Origin: DASZVB01 sp035545855
Lineage (GTDB): Bacteria > Myxococcota_A > Polyangia > Polyangiales > Polyangiaceae
Direction of reading: 5' to 3'
DNA: 64,000 bases
Assembly (NCBI GenBank): GCA_035545855.1
Contig: DASZXK010000110.1
Location: forward strand, 1 to 64,000
The notes under the pieces were generated by a model. The model did not search any database. It saw only the letters and a list, made by a program, of their open reading frames with translations, and was not told the DNA's origin. Shown piece by piece: positions 55,003 to 63,861 of the stretch; within the stretch, counting starts at the first letter, position 1; every line of letters starts with the position of its first letter. The position numbers and the translations under genes were made by a program.

Positions 55003-56129
55003 ACGGAAGAGTCTACACCGGAGAGTGGATCGGCTCGCCCCGCTTGTTCGACGAGGTTCCACGGGCGCGCCGCGTACACGTCGTCGAACAGCGTCTCGCG
55101 GTCCGGCGGCGCGCTCGCCTCCGCGTGCGCGATCGCCGCGTCCACCTCTGCCGTCACCACGGCCACGATCGACGCTTCTGCCTCGGCGTCGAGCGCGCCG
55201 ATGTACTCCAGGTGCCTCTGGAAGCGACCGATGGGATCTCCCTCGATCTCCGTCGGAGCTGCGGCCGGGTCGGGCTCGGCTCCGGCGGCGACGTACGGGC
55301 TCGCGCGACGAGTGACGCATTCCACGAGCGTCGGCCCCGCGCCCGCCACGGCCCGCACGCGCGCCTCGGCGATGGCGCGATGCACCGCGAGGACGTCCGT
55401 GCCGTCCACACGGACGCCGGGGACGCCGTAGGCGTGCCCCTTCACGGCAAACGTCGAAGACGCCGTCTGCGCGGCCGTCCCCGTGCTCACCGCGACCTGG
55501 TTGTTCTGACAGACGACGATGCACGGGGCGCGGAACACGCCCGCGAAGTTCATCGCGGAGTGGAAATCCGGGGTGCTGGTCCCGCCGTCTCCGACGAAGG
55601 CGAGGACGGCGATGCGCGAACCCCGCCGCTTCGCGGCCATCGCGACGCCGACGGCCTGGGGAAGCTGCGTTCCGACGGCGCCCGGCGGCGACGCGACGAG
55701 CGCGGAACGGGAACTCCCGTGACCCGGCGTCTGGCGCCCGTGGAGCGGATCTTCACCCGTGCCGAAGGCCTGCGACACCACGCGCGTGACGGACACGCCC
55801 CGGCAGAGCAGAGCGGAGGTCTCGCGGTGCGTCGGAAACACCCAGTCGGCGGCGTCGAGCGCGAAGACCGCCCCCACCGCGACGGCTTCCTGCCCGAGCG
55901 CGGCGCTCCAGAATCCGATGCGACCCGAGCGCTGGCGTTCGATGAGCGCCGTGTCGAGCGCGCGGGAGCGCCGCATCTCCTTGTACATGGCGAGGAGCGT
56001 CTCCGGCGCGAGGAAGGGGTCCGTCGCGGGATCGGTCCGGCCGTCCTCCCGGAGCACGCGGAGGAGCCCGAGGGCGGGGTCGTGGTCGCGGGCGGACGTG
56101 CCGGCCATGGGCACCGTCTTCTCTATCAC
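54999..56129 (-). CDS. 2-oxoacid dehydrogenase E1 component, alpha subunit
   Basis: A 376-residue thiamine-diphosphate enzyme subunit of the pyruvate or branched-chain 2-oxoacid dehydrogenase type. The ThDP motif GDGGTSTPDFHSAMNF through CQNNQVAVS (near 180-210) is intact. The segment GRQTPGHGSSR followed by GTQLPQAVGVAMAAK matches the branched-chain E1-alpha pattern more than classic PDH-E1. GTG 56129 overlaps the HEAT gene stop as GTGA, like other junctions in this operon; ATG 56108 is a valid alternative start. E1-beta is not adjacent, so the partner is encoded elsewhere. It is directly coupled to E3, an unusual two-part arrangement. Substrate cannot be decided. Confidence 0.88.
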   Translation of the reverse strand: MIEKTVPMAGTSARDHDPALGLLRVLREDGRTDPATDPFLAPETLLAMYKEMRRSRALDTALIERQRSGRIGFWSAALGQEAVAVGAVFALDAADWVFPTHRETSALLCRGVSVTRVVSQAFGTGEDPLHGRQTPGHGSSRSALVASPPGAVGTQLPQAVGVAMAAKRRGSRIAVLAFVGDGGTSTPDFHSAMNFAGVFRAPCIVVCQNNQVAVSTGTAAQTASSTFAVKGHAYGVPGVRVDGTDVLAVHRAIAEARVRAVAGAGPTLVECVTRRASPYVAAGAEPDPAAAPTEIEGDPIGRFQRHLEYIGALDAEAEASIVAVVTAEVDAAIAHAEASAPPDRETLFDDVYAARPWNLVEQAGRADPLSGVDSSV

Positions 56130-57163
56130 GCCCCGGCGGCGCGGAGCAGACGGAGCGAGCGCTCCACGGCTTCCGGTTCGGCGCGGCTCGGATCGCCTGC
56201 CATCGCTTCGATCGCGGGGATGGACTCCGTGAGCAGGGCCTCCCCGGCGGCCACCACGGCGAGCGTCCGGGCGTCCCGGCTCCACGCGCGGAGCCCTCGA
56301 GTGATCGCGCGCCGAGCGCGAGGGTCGCCGAGACGCGCGAGGGCGATCCTGGCTTCCCAAGAGAATCGCGGACGGCCGAGGATGCCGCGAAACGCTCGGC
56401 GCTCGAGCCCGCGTCGCGCCGCGACGACGCGAAGCTCCCCGGAGAGCACCACGGCGGCCTGTTCGTCTTCCACGTCCACCGTGGACGGGTCCTCGACGGC
56501 CTCCGCGAGCGTCCCTTCCCCGGCGCGGTCCCCGCTCCGGGCGAGGAGGATCGCCGCGGCCAGGCGCACCGCGAGAGCGGGATCCCGTAGAAGGGCCTTC
56601 GCCGTGGCCATGACCTCGGAAGAAGGCGCGACGCGGCCGTCCTCCGAAGTGGCGCGTTCCTCCATGAGCCGCACGGAGATGTGCCTGATCTTCGGATCCG
56701 CGTCTTCCGTCGCGCGCCGGAGCACCGAGTCGACTTCCGGGAGGTTCAGGCGGTGTGCGGCGATGACCGCCTGAAAACGGTGGGACGCGGCGTCGTCCGC
56801 GAGCGCGGCGCGCACCAGACCCGTGACGCCGGGGTGTTCGGCCGACCCGAGCTCGCCGAGCGCGAGGAGCGACATCTCGCGGACCTCGCGCTCCGGGTCC
56901 TCCGCGCCGCGGAGGAGCGCCGGGACGAAGCTCCGTTGCTCGGTGTCCGCCATCGCCAGCGCCGCGGCGGCGCGCACGGCAGGAGACGCGTCCGAAGCGA
57001 GCGCCTCGCGGAGGGCGAGCGACGCGCGCCCGGAGCGGTCGTCCGCGACGTGCCTTCCGAGGTCCGAGACGGCGGAGAGCCGGACGTCGACCCTGGCGTG
57101 CGCGGCGTCGCGAACGGACGCCTCGAGCGACCGGGGGAGCGGAGCGGGACCGAACACGCTCAC
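56126..57163 (-). CDS. HEAT-repeat protein
   Basis: A 345-residue soluble helical-repeat protein. Repeating units such as VRAAAALAMADTEQRSFVPALL, VREMSLLALGELGSAEHPG and VRLAAAILLARSGDRAGEG identify PBS-lyase/HEAT-type repeats, which act as protein-protein scaffolds. No catalytic motif is seen. GTG 57163 overlaps the permease stop as GTGA; GTG 57157 is also possible and has GGGAAGG at better spacing. It lies between ABC permease and E1-alpha genes in the same coupled operon, giving no clear hint of function. HEAT proteins in myxobacteria often link enzymes or signalling proteins. Confidence 0.72.
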   Translation of the reverse strand: MSVFGPAPLPRSLEASVRDAAHARVDVRLSAVSDLGRHVADDRSGRASLALREALASDASPAVRAAAALAMADTEQRSFVPALLRGAEDPEREVREMSLLALGELGSAEHPGVTGLVRAALADDAASHRFQAVIAAHRLNLPEVDSVLRRATEDADPKIRHISVRLMEERATSEDGRVAPSSEVMATAKALLRDPALAVRLAAAILLARSGDRAGEGTLAEAVEDPSTVDVEDEQAAVVLSGELRVVAARRGLERRAFRGILGRPRFSWEARIALARLGDPRARRAITRGLRAWSRDARTLAVVAAGEALLTESIPAIEAMAGDPSRAEPEAVERSLRLLRAAGA

Positions 57164-57975
57164 CCTTCCCGCGTCGCCCAGCGACGGAGCCCTTCGCTCG
57201 CCGTCTGGAGCGACGCCGAGACGGCGATGACGGCGGCGGCGCCCGCGACGAGTACGTGCGGCGCGCGGATCATCCCCGCGGTCCCCTGCTCGAGGAGGAC
57301 GCCGAGGCTCACGCCGTCGGCGGGGCCGAGCCCGACGAAGCCGAGCGCCGTCTCGCCGAGGACGACACCCGCCGCGGCCGTGCCGAGCTGGACGGCCACC
57401 GGCGCGAGCACGTTCGGGAGCACGTGATCGAAGACGACGCGGGTCTCCGTCGCTCCGAGCGCGCGAGCGGCCTCCACGAACGGCGCGCCCGCGATGGCGC
57501 GTGCCTGAACGAGCGAGAGCCGCGCGAACGGCGCCCACGACGAGAGCGCGAACAGACCGGCGAGGTGAACCCGCGTCGGCTGCTTGACCGCGGAGAGCAC
57601 GGCGAGGGCGAGGAGGAACGTCGGGAAGGCCTGCACGAGATCCGCGGCGCGTAGCGTGAAGCGCTCCACCGCGCCCCCGCGGAGCGCGGCCGAGGTCCCG
57701 AGCGGCGTGCCGACGACGAAACCGAACACGGACACGACCGCGGCCAGCCCGAGCGCGGAGAGCGTCGCGTGGCTCACGACGGCGAGCACGTCGATCCCGG
57801 CGTCCCCGCTGCCGAACGGACGCGCGGCGGTCGGTGCGGCCCAGGAAAGGCGGAGCGCGAGTCGCGTCGGGGAGCGATCCGAACCGAGCACGGCGCCCGC
57901 CGAGAGCAGGAATACCACGGTGAGCGGGACCAGCGCCGCGAGAGCGCGCCGTCGGACCGCCCCCTCGCGGCTCAC
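57160..57975 (-). CDS. Peptide/nickel-type ABC transporter permease (DppC-like)
   Basis: A 271-residue inner-membrane permease. An N-terminal helix (ALAALVPLTVVFLLSAGAVL) is followed by five membrane helices. The ATPase-contact EAA loop reads VEAARALGATETRVVFDHVLPN, matching the DppC/OppC EAA-x3-G pattern. GTG 57975 overlaps the preceding permease stop as GTGA. It pairs with the DppB-like permease; no ATPase or substrate-binding protein gene lies in the window, so these must be supplied elsewhere. Substrate, probably a peptide or metal complex, is not known. Confidence 0.83.
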   Translation of the reverse strand: MSREGAVRRRALAALVPLTVVFLLSAGAVLGSDRSPTRLALRLSWAAPTAARPFGSGDAGIDVLAVVSHATLSALGLAAVVSVFGFVVGTPLGTSAALRGGAVERFTLRAADLVQAFPTFLLALAVLSAVKQPTRVHLAGLFALSSWAPFARLSLVQARAIAGAPFVEAARALGATETRVVFDHVLPNVLAPVAVQLGTAAAGVVLGETALGFVGLGPADGVSLGVLLEQGTAGMIRAPHVLVAGAAAVIAVSASLQTASEGLRRWATREG

Positions 57976-58955
57976 GGCAGCCCCCGGGGATCGAGGAGCG
58001 CCGTCACGACGGAGGCCGCGCCCTGGGCGAGCACGAAGAGTCCGCCGGAGGCGACGACGGCCGCCTCGAGGACGGGCAGATCGCGCGCGGCGTAGGCGTT
58101 GAGCATCAAGGAACCGAGGCCGGGCCGCTCGAAGAGCCGCTCGAGCACCACGGCGCCGCCGAGGAGCGCCCCGAGCTGCGTCGCGACCACGACGAAGATC
58201 GGACCGGAAGCGACCGGGAGGGCATGGATCACCCAGACGCGGAGCGGCGTCGCGCCTTTCGCCGCCGCGACGTCGAGGAACTTCTGCTTCGCCTGCTCGA
58301 GGAGCGCGGCGCGACCGATTCGCCCGACCTGCGCCGCGAGCGGGATCGCGAGCAGACCCGACGCGAAGAGGAGCCCGGAAGGGCCGCTGTCCGGATCCCC
58401 CGGCAGCGGGACGAGCCGGAGCCGCACGGCGAGGACGAACGTCACGATCGGCGCGAACGCGACGAGCGGCGTCGCGGCGAGCGCGATCAAGAGCCGATGG
58501 ATCCACTCGCGCCGCTGTCCGAACCACGGCCCCACGGCGAGGAGCGCGAGCGCGACTCCGAGCACGGCCCCGAGGAGCACCGCGACGCCCGCGAGCTCCG
58601 CCGTCGGGCCGAGCGCGCGACGAACTTCGCGGAACGCAGGCACGCCCGGCCGGGTGAGCGAATCCCCGAGGTCGAGCGTCGCGAGGCCGACGACGAAGTG
58701 CGCGTACTGAACGGCGAGCGGCCGGTCGAGTCCGAGACGCGCCCGGAGCGCGACACGGTCCGCCTCGCGCGCGCCGTCGCCGAGCACGAGCGTGGACGGA
58801 TCCCCCGGCAGGATCCGGAGTGAGAAGAACACGAGGCTCGCGAGGACGAGCAGCACGACGAACGCGGAGAGCAGCGGTCCGCCCGCGCTCCTCGTCGCCC
58901 CGAGAACGCCCGCGAGACGCCCGGACGAACCGGAGCGCATCGCGGCGGAGCTCAC
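57972..58955 (-). CDS. Peptide/nickel-type ABC transporter permease (DppB-like)
   Basis: A 327-residue permease with a DppB/OppB-like opening (FVVLLVLASLVFFSLRILPGDPSTLVLGDGAR in parts, including the characteristic LPGDP), six membrane helices and an EAA loop QKFLDVAAAKGATPLRVWVIHALP. The periplasmic loop LRARLGLDRPLAVQYAHFV is family-typical. GTG 58955 overlaps the lipoprotein stop as GTGA; ATG 58940 is an alternative giving 322 residues. It is transcribed with the DppC-like permease. The adjacent upstream lipoprotein is not a recognisable binding protein. Confidence 0.85.
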   Translation of the reverse strand: MSSAAMRSGSSGRLAGVLGATRSAGGPLLSAFVVLLVLASLVFFSLRILPGDPSTLVLGDGAREADRVALRARLGLDRPLAVQYAHFVVGLATLDLGDSLTRPGVPAFREVRRALGPTAELAGVAVLLGAVLGVALALLAVGPWFGQRREWIHRLLIALAATPLVAFAPIVTFVLAVRLRLVPLPGDPDSGPSGLLFASGLLAIPLAAQVGRIGRAALLEQAKQKFLDVAAAKGATPLRVWVIHALPVASGPIFVVVATQLGALLGGAVVLERLFERPGLGSLMLNAYAARDLPVLEAAVVASGGLFVLAQGAASVVTALLDPRGLP

Positions 58956-59557
58956 GGCCCGCCCTCGCGCCCGGTGCCCGAGTCGACGCCGGCATCGACG
59001 GCGCGAACGGAGCCGTCCCCACCGTCCGGGACCGCGCCCGCGTCGGGCGGAACCCAGCGGCCGAGCTCGGGGAACGTCGCATCGGGTGGATTGCACACCT
59101 GACCGCGCGTCCCGGCGTCCCCGTCCGCCGCTTTCGGAAACGCCGGCGCGCAAACGGAGCGGTTCACGTCCCCGCTCTCCAGCACGACGGCGCCGACCGG
59201 GTTGTTCCCGTCCGCGCCGACTGGCAGGCACTGGTAGCCGCCCCGGCAATCGCCGGTCGACCCGCAGGTCTTCATGCAGAACGTCCGCTCGAAGCGGCTC
59301 TCCGACGGATCTCGGCACTCGGAGAGCGACGCGGGCTCGGTGTAGAACCCGACGCAGACGGCCTCTTCCGGACACGACCCGGGCAGGCAGTTGAAGACGG
59401 TGCAGTAACCCCCCGGAAGCGTCGGGTCGCAGATGCGGTCGCCAGTCTGCGAACAGTCCGAGTGGAGCTGACACGAGTCCCCGATGCTCGGCGAACAACC
59501 GAACGACGCGAGCGCGAGGAGCGCCGCGCCGGCGAGATGAAAGGAACGGAGGCGCAT
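58952..59557 (-). CDS. Cysteine-rich secreted lipoprotein
   Basis: A 201-residue lipoprotein of unknown role. The signal peptide ends LASFGC at about residue 21. The mature part contains many Cys residues in a small disulfide-rich pattern (GDSCQLHSDCSQTGDRIC, GGYCTVFNCLPGSCPEEAVC, FCMKTCGSTGDCRGGYQC) like EB/Kazal-type modules seen in myxobacterial surface proteins. The tail is Asp/Gly/Ala-rich. It is the first gene of the coupled permease-HEAT-dehydrogenase operon and starts 92 bp from the divergent lipoprotein gene at 59650. It might bind a substrate for the permeases, but nothing in the sequence shows this. Confidence 0.75.
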   Translation of the reverse strand: MRLRSFHLAGAALLALASFGCSPSIGDSCQLHSDCSQTGDRICDPTLPGGYCTVFNCLPGSCPEEAVCVGFYTEPASLSECRDPSESRFERTFCMKTCGSTGDCRGGYQCLPVGADGNNPVGAVVLESGDVNRSVCAPAFPKAADGDAGTRGQVCNPPDATFPELGRWVPPDAGAVPDGGDGSVRAVDAGVDSGTGREGGP

Positions 59558-59649
59558 CGGGCGGCGGGAATGTAGCGACCTTCCCCCTGAAAGGCACCCC
59601 GATTCTCGCGGCAGACAGCCCCGCCGGGCTGCGCTAGAACCCCGCCACG

Positions 59650-60558
59650 ATGAACCGGTCGCGGAGGGCGCTGTCGCTGTACGCGGCCCTGTTCGCCGCG
59701 TTCGGGACCGGCTGCGGCGGGGGCGGCGCGCTCCTCCACCCCGCTCACGTGCTCCCCGAGGCGAAGCTCTCCGCCGGAGCGGGCGTGAGTGGGCAGTTCA
59801 CGTTCGGGCGCGGCGCCCGGGCGATCGACGCGGGGCGTGCCGCAGCCGATCCGCGCTCGTCCGGGGATCCGGAGGCCGCGTTCGTGGAAGGGGCGATCTC
59901 TTCCTCGTCGCTCGCGCCCGGCGTCGCGCCCTGGGTCGGCGCTCGAGTCGGGCTCGGCGGCAACAACGAGGGAGGGCTCACGTACACCGGACGCACCGCA
60001 CGGGTGGACGCGAGACACGCCTTCTCGGACGACACCTACGCTCTCAGCATCGGTCTCGGCGCGTCGGGCGTGCTCATGCACCCGCCCGAGCGGGACTCGG
60101 TGACGGGCGGGGGCGCGACCGCGGGCCGCTTCAAGGCCGGGGCGGACGCCTTCGACGCCACCGGCTGGGGGCTCGACGTTCCGGTGCTCCTCGGCGTGCG
60201 GAGCAGCGCGTCCATCGTCGAGGCGTGGGTGGGCGTTCGCGGCGGAGTCGAGCGGATCACGGGGCACCTCGCGCTCGCCGAGTCGTCGCTCCAGGGCGCG
60301 ATGGGCGGGGTCATCCAGGTGTCCGAGGGCGACCTGCCCGTCTACGCGGACGCTTCGGCGCTCCGCGCGTACGGAGGCGGGCTCGTCGGCGCCGCGATCG
60401 GTCTCTCTCCATTCTCCGTCGCGCTCGAGCTCGACGTCGCCTACCAGTCCGTCTCCGGTCGCGCCGTCATTCCGGATCGAGCCGGGGGCGGCGAATATCG
60501 CGCGACGCTCTCCGGCGTCACGGTCTCGCCCGCGGGGGCCATCATCGGTAAGTTCTGA
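59650..60558 (+). CDS. Secreted barrel-like protein, possible lipoprotein
   Basis: A 302-residue exported protein not assigned to a family. An N-terminal signal runs to FGTGCGGGG, a possible weak lipobox. The rest is rich in Gly and alternating hydrophobic residues (GVAPWVGARVGLGG, YALSIGLGASGVLM, VPVLLGVRSSASIVEAWVGV, VALELDVAYQSVSG) and ends GAIIGKF with a terminal Phe, as outer-membrane barrels do. It is divergent from the cysteine-rich lipoprotein operon and followed after 97 bp by another secreted protein gene. Confidence 0.62.
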   Translation: MNRSRRALSLYAALFAAFGTGCGGGGALLHPAHVLPEAKLSAGAGVSGQFTFGRGARAIDAGRAAADPRSSGDPEAAFVEGAISSSSLAPGVAPWVGARVGLGGNNEGGLTYTGRTARVDARHAFSDDTYALSIGLGASGVLMHPPERDSVTGGGATAGRFKAGADAFDATGWGLDVPVLLGVRSSASIVEAWVGVRGGVERITGHLALAESSLQGAMGGVIQVSEGDLPVYADASALRAYGGGLVGAAIGLSPFSVALELDVAYQSVSGRAVIPDRAGGGEYRATLSGVTVSPAGAIIGKF

Positions 60559-60655
60559 TTGAAATCCTGATGGAACTCGGAGAGTTGGAGATGACGGCGA
60601 GACGGTGCGCCTTGCCGCTCGGCGGCGCTCCGCCTAGCATGCTCTGGTCCGTCCC

Positions 60656-61531
60656 ATGAACGTCCGTGCCCTGTCCGCCTGGTGCCTCGCCGGAAGCGCC
60701 GCCGCGTTTGCCTGCGCGAACGAGCCACCCACGAGCAGCAGCGACGGCGATCCCGCGAAGACGCACGTCGTGGTCTCCGTGGATCGCACCGACTCGAGCT
60801 CGGACGCCCCCGGGAGCGCGAGCGCCATGGCGCGGTTCGTGAGCGTGCCCGCGTTCTCGGACGCGAGTCGCGTGCTGACCGCGGCGGGTGCCACGCTCGA
60901 TCTCCCCGCGGCGGACACGTGTCAGACGAGCGGAGGCCAGGAAGACCTCGAGCCCCCGCTTCCTTCGCAGGGTCCGGTGGAGCTCCTGGAAGCGGGAGAC
61001 GTCGCGATCACGGCGGGAGATTCCACGACGCCGCTCGTGCCTCACGCATTCCCGACGGTGGGCGGTTTCGCCTCCGGCGTGCTCTACGCGACCAAAGATC
61101 GGACGGAAGGCGCGCTCCCGAGCGCGGTTCCGTACGCCATCCAGACGACGGGCTCGGACACGGTCCCCGCGCTTCACCTCGTGGCGGAAGCCCCGCGGAC
61201 GCCGACGAACGTCTCGATGTCGGGGACGACGCTCCGGGAGACGACGGAGGCGCACACCGCGCGACCGATGGACTTCACCTGGCTGCCCGGAGACGCCGGG
61301 GACCTCGTGTACGTCGAGCTCCTCGCCTACGACGGCTCCGCCAGCGTGCTCTGCACGTTCCGGGACGAGGCCGGGACGGGCACCATCCCGGCGAATGCGT
61401 TCCAGGGAACCGGCAGCGGCCGGATCGCCGTGCACCGCCAGCGCTCTCGGCACGTGGAGACCGTGACCGGCCAGGCCGCGGAGATCCACTTCGATTTCCA
61501 GGTCGGCGTCTCGCTCGACTTCGCGAAATAA
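60656..61531 (+). CDS. Secreted protein of unknown function
   Basis: A 291-residue exported protein. A signal peptide ends near AAAFACAN, which could be a poor lipobox. The mature part is Ser/Thr/Asp-rich with beta-type stretches and only a few cysteines (DTCQTSGGQED, SVLCTFRDEAG), suggesting a small all-beta surface domain. No catalytic motif or known family was recognised. It stands between a barrel-like gene and the branched-chain aminotransferase gene and seems independently transcribed. Confidence 0.55.
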   Translation: MNVRALSAWCLAGSAAAFACANEPPTSSSDGDPAKTHVVVSVDRTDSSSDAPGSASAMARFVSVPAFSDASRVLTAAGATLDLPAADTCQTSGGQEDLEPPLPSQGPVELLEAGDVAITAGDSTTPLVPHAFPTVGGFASGVLYATKDRTEGALPSAVPYAIQTTGSDTVPALHLVAEAPRTPTNVSMSGTTLRETTEAHTARPMDFTWLPGDAGDLVYVELLAYDGSASVLCTFRDEAGTGTIPANAFQGTGSGRIAVHRQRSRHVETVTGQAAEIHFDFQVGVSLDFAK

Positions 61532-61583
61532 GGACAATTGTCGGACGCCCCGCCCGCCCGGGCGGTGCTATGAGACGTTCGTC

Positions 61584-62492
61584 ATGGTCACTTTCATCGA
61601 CGGCCGCTTCGTCGACGATGCGGACGCCACGATCAACGTTCGCTCGCGGGCGCTCAACTACGGGCTCGGTTGCTTCGGAGGCATCCGCGGGTACCTCGCG
61701 GACGACGGCAAGCAGGTCTACGTATTCCGGCTGGACCGCCACACGACGCGGCTCGCGTCCTCCGCGAAGCTCCTGATGATGAAGCTCGGCATGGAGCCCG
61801 GGCGTCTCGCCGAGGTCGTGGTGGAGCTGCTCCAGAAGAACCAGGTGCACCACGACGTCTACGTCCGCCCCATGGTCATCAGCGGCTCCGTGGAGCTCTC
61901 GCCCGTCCTCAAGGCGGAGGACAGCAGCACCATCGTCTACTGTCTCCCGCTCAAGCGGTACATCGACAAGGACGCCATCAACGTGTGCGTCTCCTCGTGG
62001 CGGCGCGTCGCGGACAACGCGATCCCCGCGCGCGCGAAGCCGACGGCCGCGTACCTGAACAGCGCGCTCGCGCGCCGCGAGGCGGTCGACAACGGCTTCG
62101 ACGAAGCGATTCTCCTCACCGAGCGCGGCACGGTGTCCGAGGGCAGCGCCGAGCACGTGTTCATCGTCCGGGACGGGAAGCTCGTGAGCCCGCCCTCCAC
62201 GGAAGACAACCTGGACGGCATCACCCGCCGGAGCCTCATCGCGCTCGCGACGGAAGATCTCGGTCTCGGTTTCGAGGAGCGCGTCATCGGACGGACCGAG
62301 CTCTACACGGTGGACGAGATGTTCCTCTGCGGCACCGGGGCCGAGGTGACGCCCGTCGCGAGCGTCGATCGCCGAGTCATCGGGAGCGGCAAGGCCGGCC
62401 CGATCACCGCGCGGATCAAGCAGCACTTCGGGGACGTCGTCCGCGGCCGCGTGGAGTCCCGGAAGAGCTGGCTCACGCCCGTCTGGGGATGA
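61584..62492 (+). CDS. ilvE: Branched-chain amino-acid aminotransferase-like PLP enzyme
   Basis: A 302-residue fold-type IV aminotransferase that interconverts Val, Leu and Ile with their 2-oxoacids. Recognisable pieces: INVRSRALNYGLGCFGGIRGY at the start (in parts), FRLDRHTTRL, YVRPMVISGS, the PLP lysine in PARAKPTAAYLNSAL, and EGSAEHVFIV with DGITRRSLIALA. The GTGAEVTPV motif near the end binds the cofactor phosphate. D-amino-acid transaminase and 4-amino-4-deoxychorismate lyase share this fold, but the motif pattern favours IlvE. ATG 61584 is used. Convergent with the next gene at 7 bp. Confidence 0.9.
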   Translation: MVTFIDGRFVDDADATINVRSRALNYGLGCFGGIRGYLADDGKQVYVFRLDRHTTRLASSAKLLMMKLGMEPGRLAEVVVELLQKNQVHHDVYVRPMVISGSVELSPVLKAEDSSTIVYCLPLKRYIDKDAINVCVSSWRRVADNAIPARAKPTAAYLNSALARREAVDNGFDEAILLTERGTVSEGSAEHVFIVRDGKLVSPPSTEDNLDGITRRSLIALATEDLGLGFEERVIGRTELYTVDEMFLCGTGAEVTPVASVDRRVIGSGKAGPITARIKQHFGDVVRGRVESRKSWLTPVWG

Positions 62493-62499
62493 AGGGCGC

Positions 62500-63183
62500 T
62501 CAGCGCTCGCAGTCCGTGAAGAAGAACGCGCCGGCCGCCGTACACGACTCGCCGCCGGCTGCGTTCGGGTCGGCGAAACGATCGCAGGCGAACCGGGCCC
62601 AGATGCTTCCGGGTTCGATGTGACCGAGATTCGGCTTGATGTCGACCTGACAGGTGCCTAGTAGGGCGCTACCCGGGAGGTTCGCACCGGACTGGGAGAG
62701 CTGGAGGGTGCCCATCCCGGACACGCCGTCCGGCACCATGGTGACCGTGCCGGAAGCGCGGAACGACATCCGCGGGCTCGAGACGAGCGCGACCGAGACG
62801 TCGTAAGACCCGCCCCCACCCGAGACGGTGCAGGCGACGGCGGCGCCGTCGCTACCGTCCTCGACGAGGTAGGCTTGGGGGTCGCAGGTGCTACTCGAAA
62901 GGTTGCACGTGAGGGCATCGGCGACCGCTCCGGGCGCACCGGCAGGCCCCGGAGGCGCCGACAGGGGCTCACCCGCCTGCGGGCAGGCATTCGCGCCGGC
63001 GGAGACCTGGATGGTCGCCGCGCCGCGAGCCACTCGAATCCCCGAATCTTCCGTCGCCTGCGCGCCGCCCGAGCCTCGGCCGGCACCGGGGCCCGGCTGC
63101 CCCGTCCCGGAGGAGCTGCTTCCACCGCACCCGACCACCACGAGACACGCACCGAGAACGCCGAACCCCGTTCGACCCACCAT
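62500..63183 (-). CDS. Secreted lipoprotein of unknown function
   Basis: A 227-residue lipoprotein with a signal ending VVVGC at about residue 19, then a Gly/Ser-rich linker. The mature domain is beta-rich with six cysteines spread over it (NACPQAGEP, LTCNLSSSTC, VACTVSGG, LGTCQVDI, FACDRF, ESCTAAG), so disulfide bonds are likely. No enzyme motif was found. ATG 63183 is used because it gives the signal peptide; the longer frame upstream overlaps the PDZ gene without homology. Tandem with the PDZ lipoprotein 83 bp upstream. Confidence 0.65.
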   Translation of the reverse strand: MVGRTGFGVLGACLVVVGCGGSSSSGTGQPGPGAGRGSGGAQATEDSGIRVARGAATIQVSAGANACPQAGEPLSAPPGPAGAPGAVADALTCNLSSSTCDPQAYLVEDGSDGAAVACTVSGGGGSYDVSVALVSSPRMSFRASGTVTMVPDGVSGMGTLQLSQSGANLPGSALLGTCQVDIKPNLGHIEPGSIWARFACDRFADPNAAGGESCTAAGAFFFTDCER

Positions 63184-63266
63184 TTTTCGATCATCGCGTT
63201 CCGCGAAGGACGCGTCAACGCGGATTGCGAAGGCCCCGCCCGAGATCGGTTCGCGAACGAGGGCGC

Positions 63267-63821
63267 TCAGCCCGTCTTCTCGGACGCCGGCTTCGCCGTC
63301 TCGGAACCGGGCACCGGCGCCGCGGCGGGCGCGGGCGCCTTCTGGGGCTCGGCCTTCGGCTTCGCGTCCCGATCCACGATGGCGTACACGAGCTCGCGCT
63401 TCGCGCCCGCGCGGAGGAAACTGATCCGGATCTCCGGGGCGCCGCGGAGCGCCTGGAACGCCTGGTACGCGTCGATGTCGCGCTCGATGGGCATTCCGTT
63501 CACCTGCTGGATGACGTCGCCGGGGTGGAGGTCCACTCCCGCCCAGTACTCCGCCGGGCGAAGCTCCACGATGCGAAAGCCCTGGAACTTCCCGTCCACG
63601 ATGCTCGGATCCACGCTGACGCGCTGGAGGAAATAGCCGAGCCCCTCGTCGACCGTGGACGCGACGTCCTGCCGGAACACCGCTCCCGGCGGGGGCCCCG
63701 CCTTCTTCGCGGCCGCGGACGGCGCAGCCACTGGAGCCTCGGGTTCGACCCGGAGCGGCTCGTCCATGAGGCTTCCGCCACAACCGGTGAGGAGGACCGA
63801 GACGGCGAGGAGGCGTCGCAT
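63267..63821 (-). CDS. PDZ-domain lipoprotein, GspC-like
   Basis: A 184-residue periplasmic lipoprotein. A signal ends LLTGC and is followed by an Ala/Pro linker. The central PDZ-like domain (FQGFRIVELRPAEYWAGVDLHPGDVIQQVNGMP, in pieces, with DAYQAFQALRGAPEIRISF) resembles the PDZ domain of the type II secretion protein GspC. The C-terminus is Ala/Pro/Lys-rich. Whether it works with a type II secretion system is unknown, since no gsp gene is nearby. ATG 63821 gives the signal peptide. Confidence 0.78.
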   Translation of the reverse strand: MRRLLAVSVLLTGCGGSLMDEPLRVEPEAPVAAPSAAAKKAGPPPGAVFRQDVASTVDEGLGYFLQRVSVDPSIVDGKFQGFRIVELRPAEYWAGVDLHPGDVIQQVNGMPIERDIDAYQAFQALRGAPEIRISFLRAGAKRELVYAIVDRDAKPKAEPQKAPAPAAAPVPGSETAKPASEKTG

Positions 63822-63861
63822 GCCCGGGACTATGGGAGCGGCCCCCGGACGGGGCAAGTTT

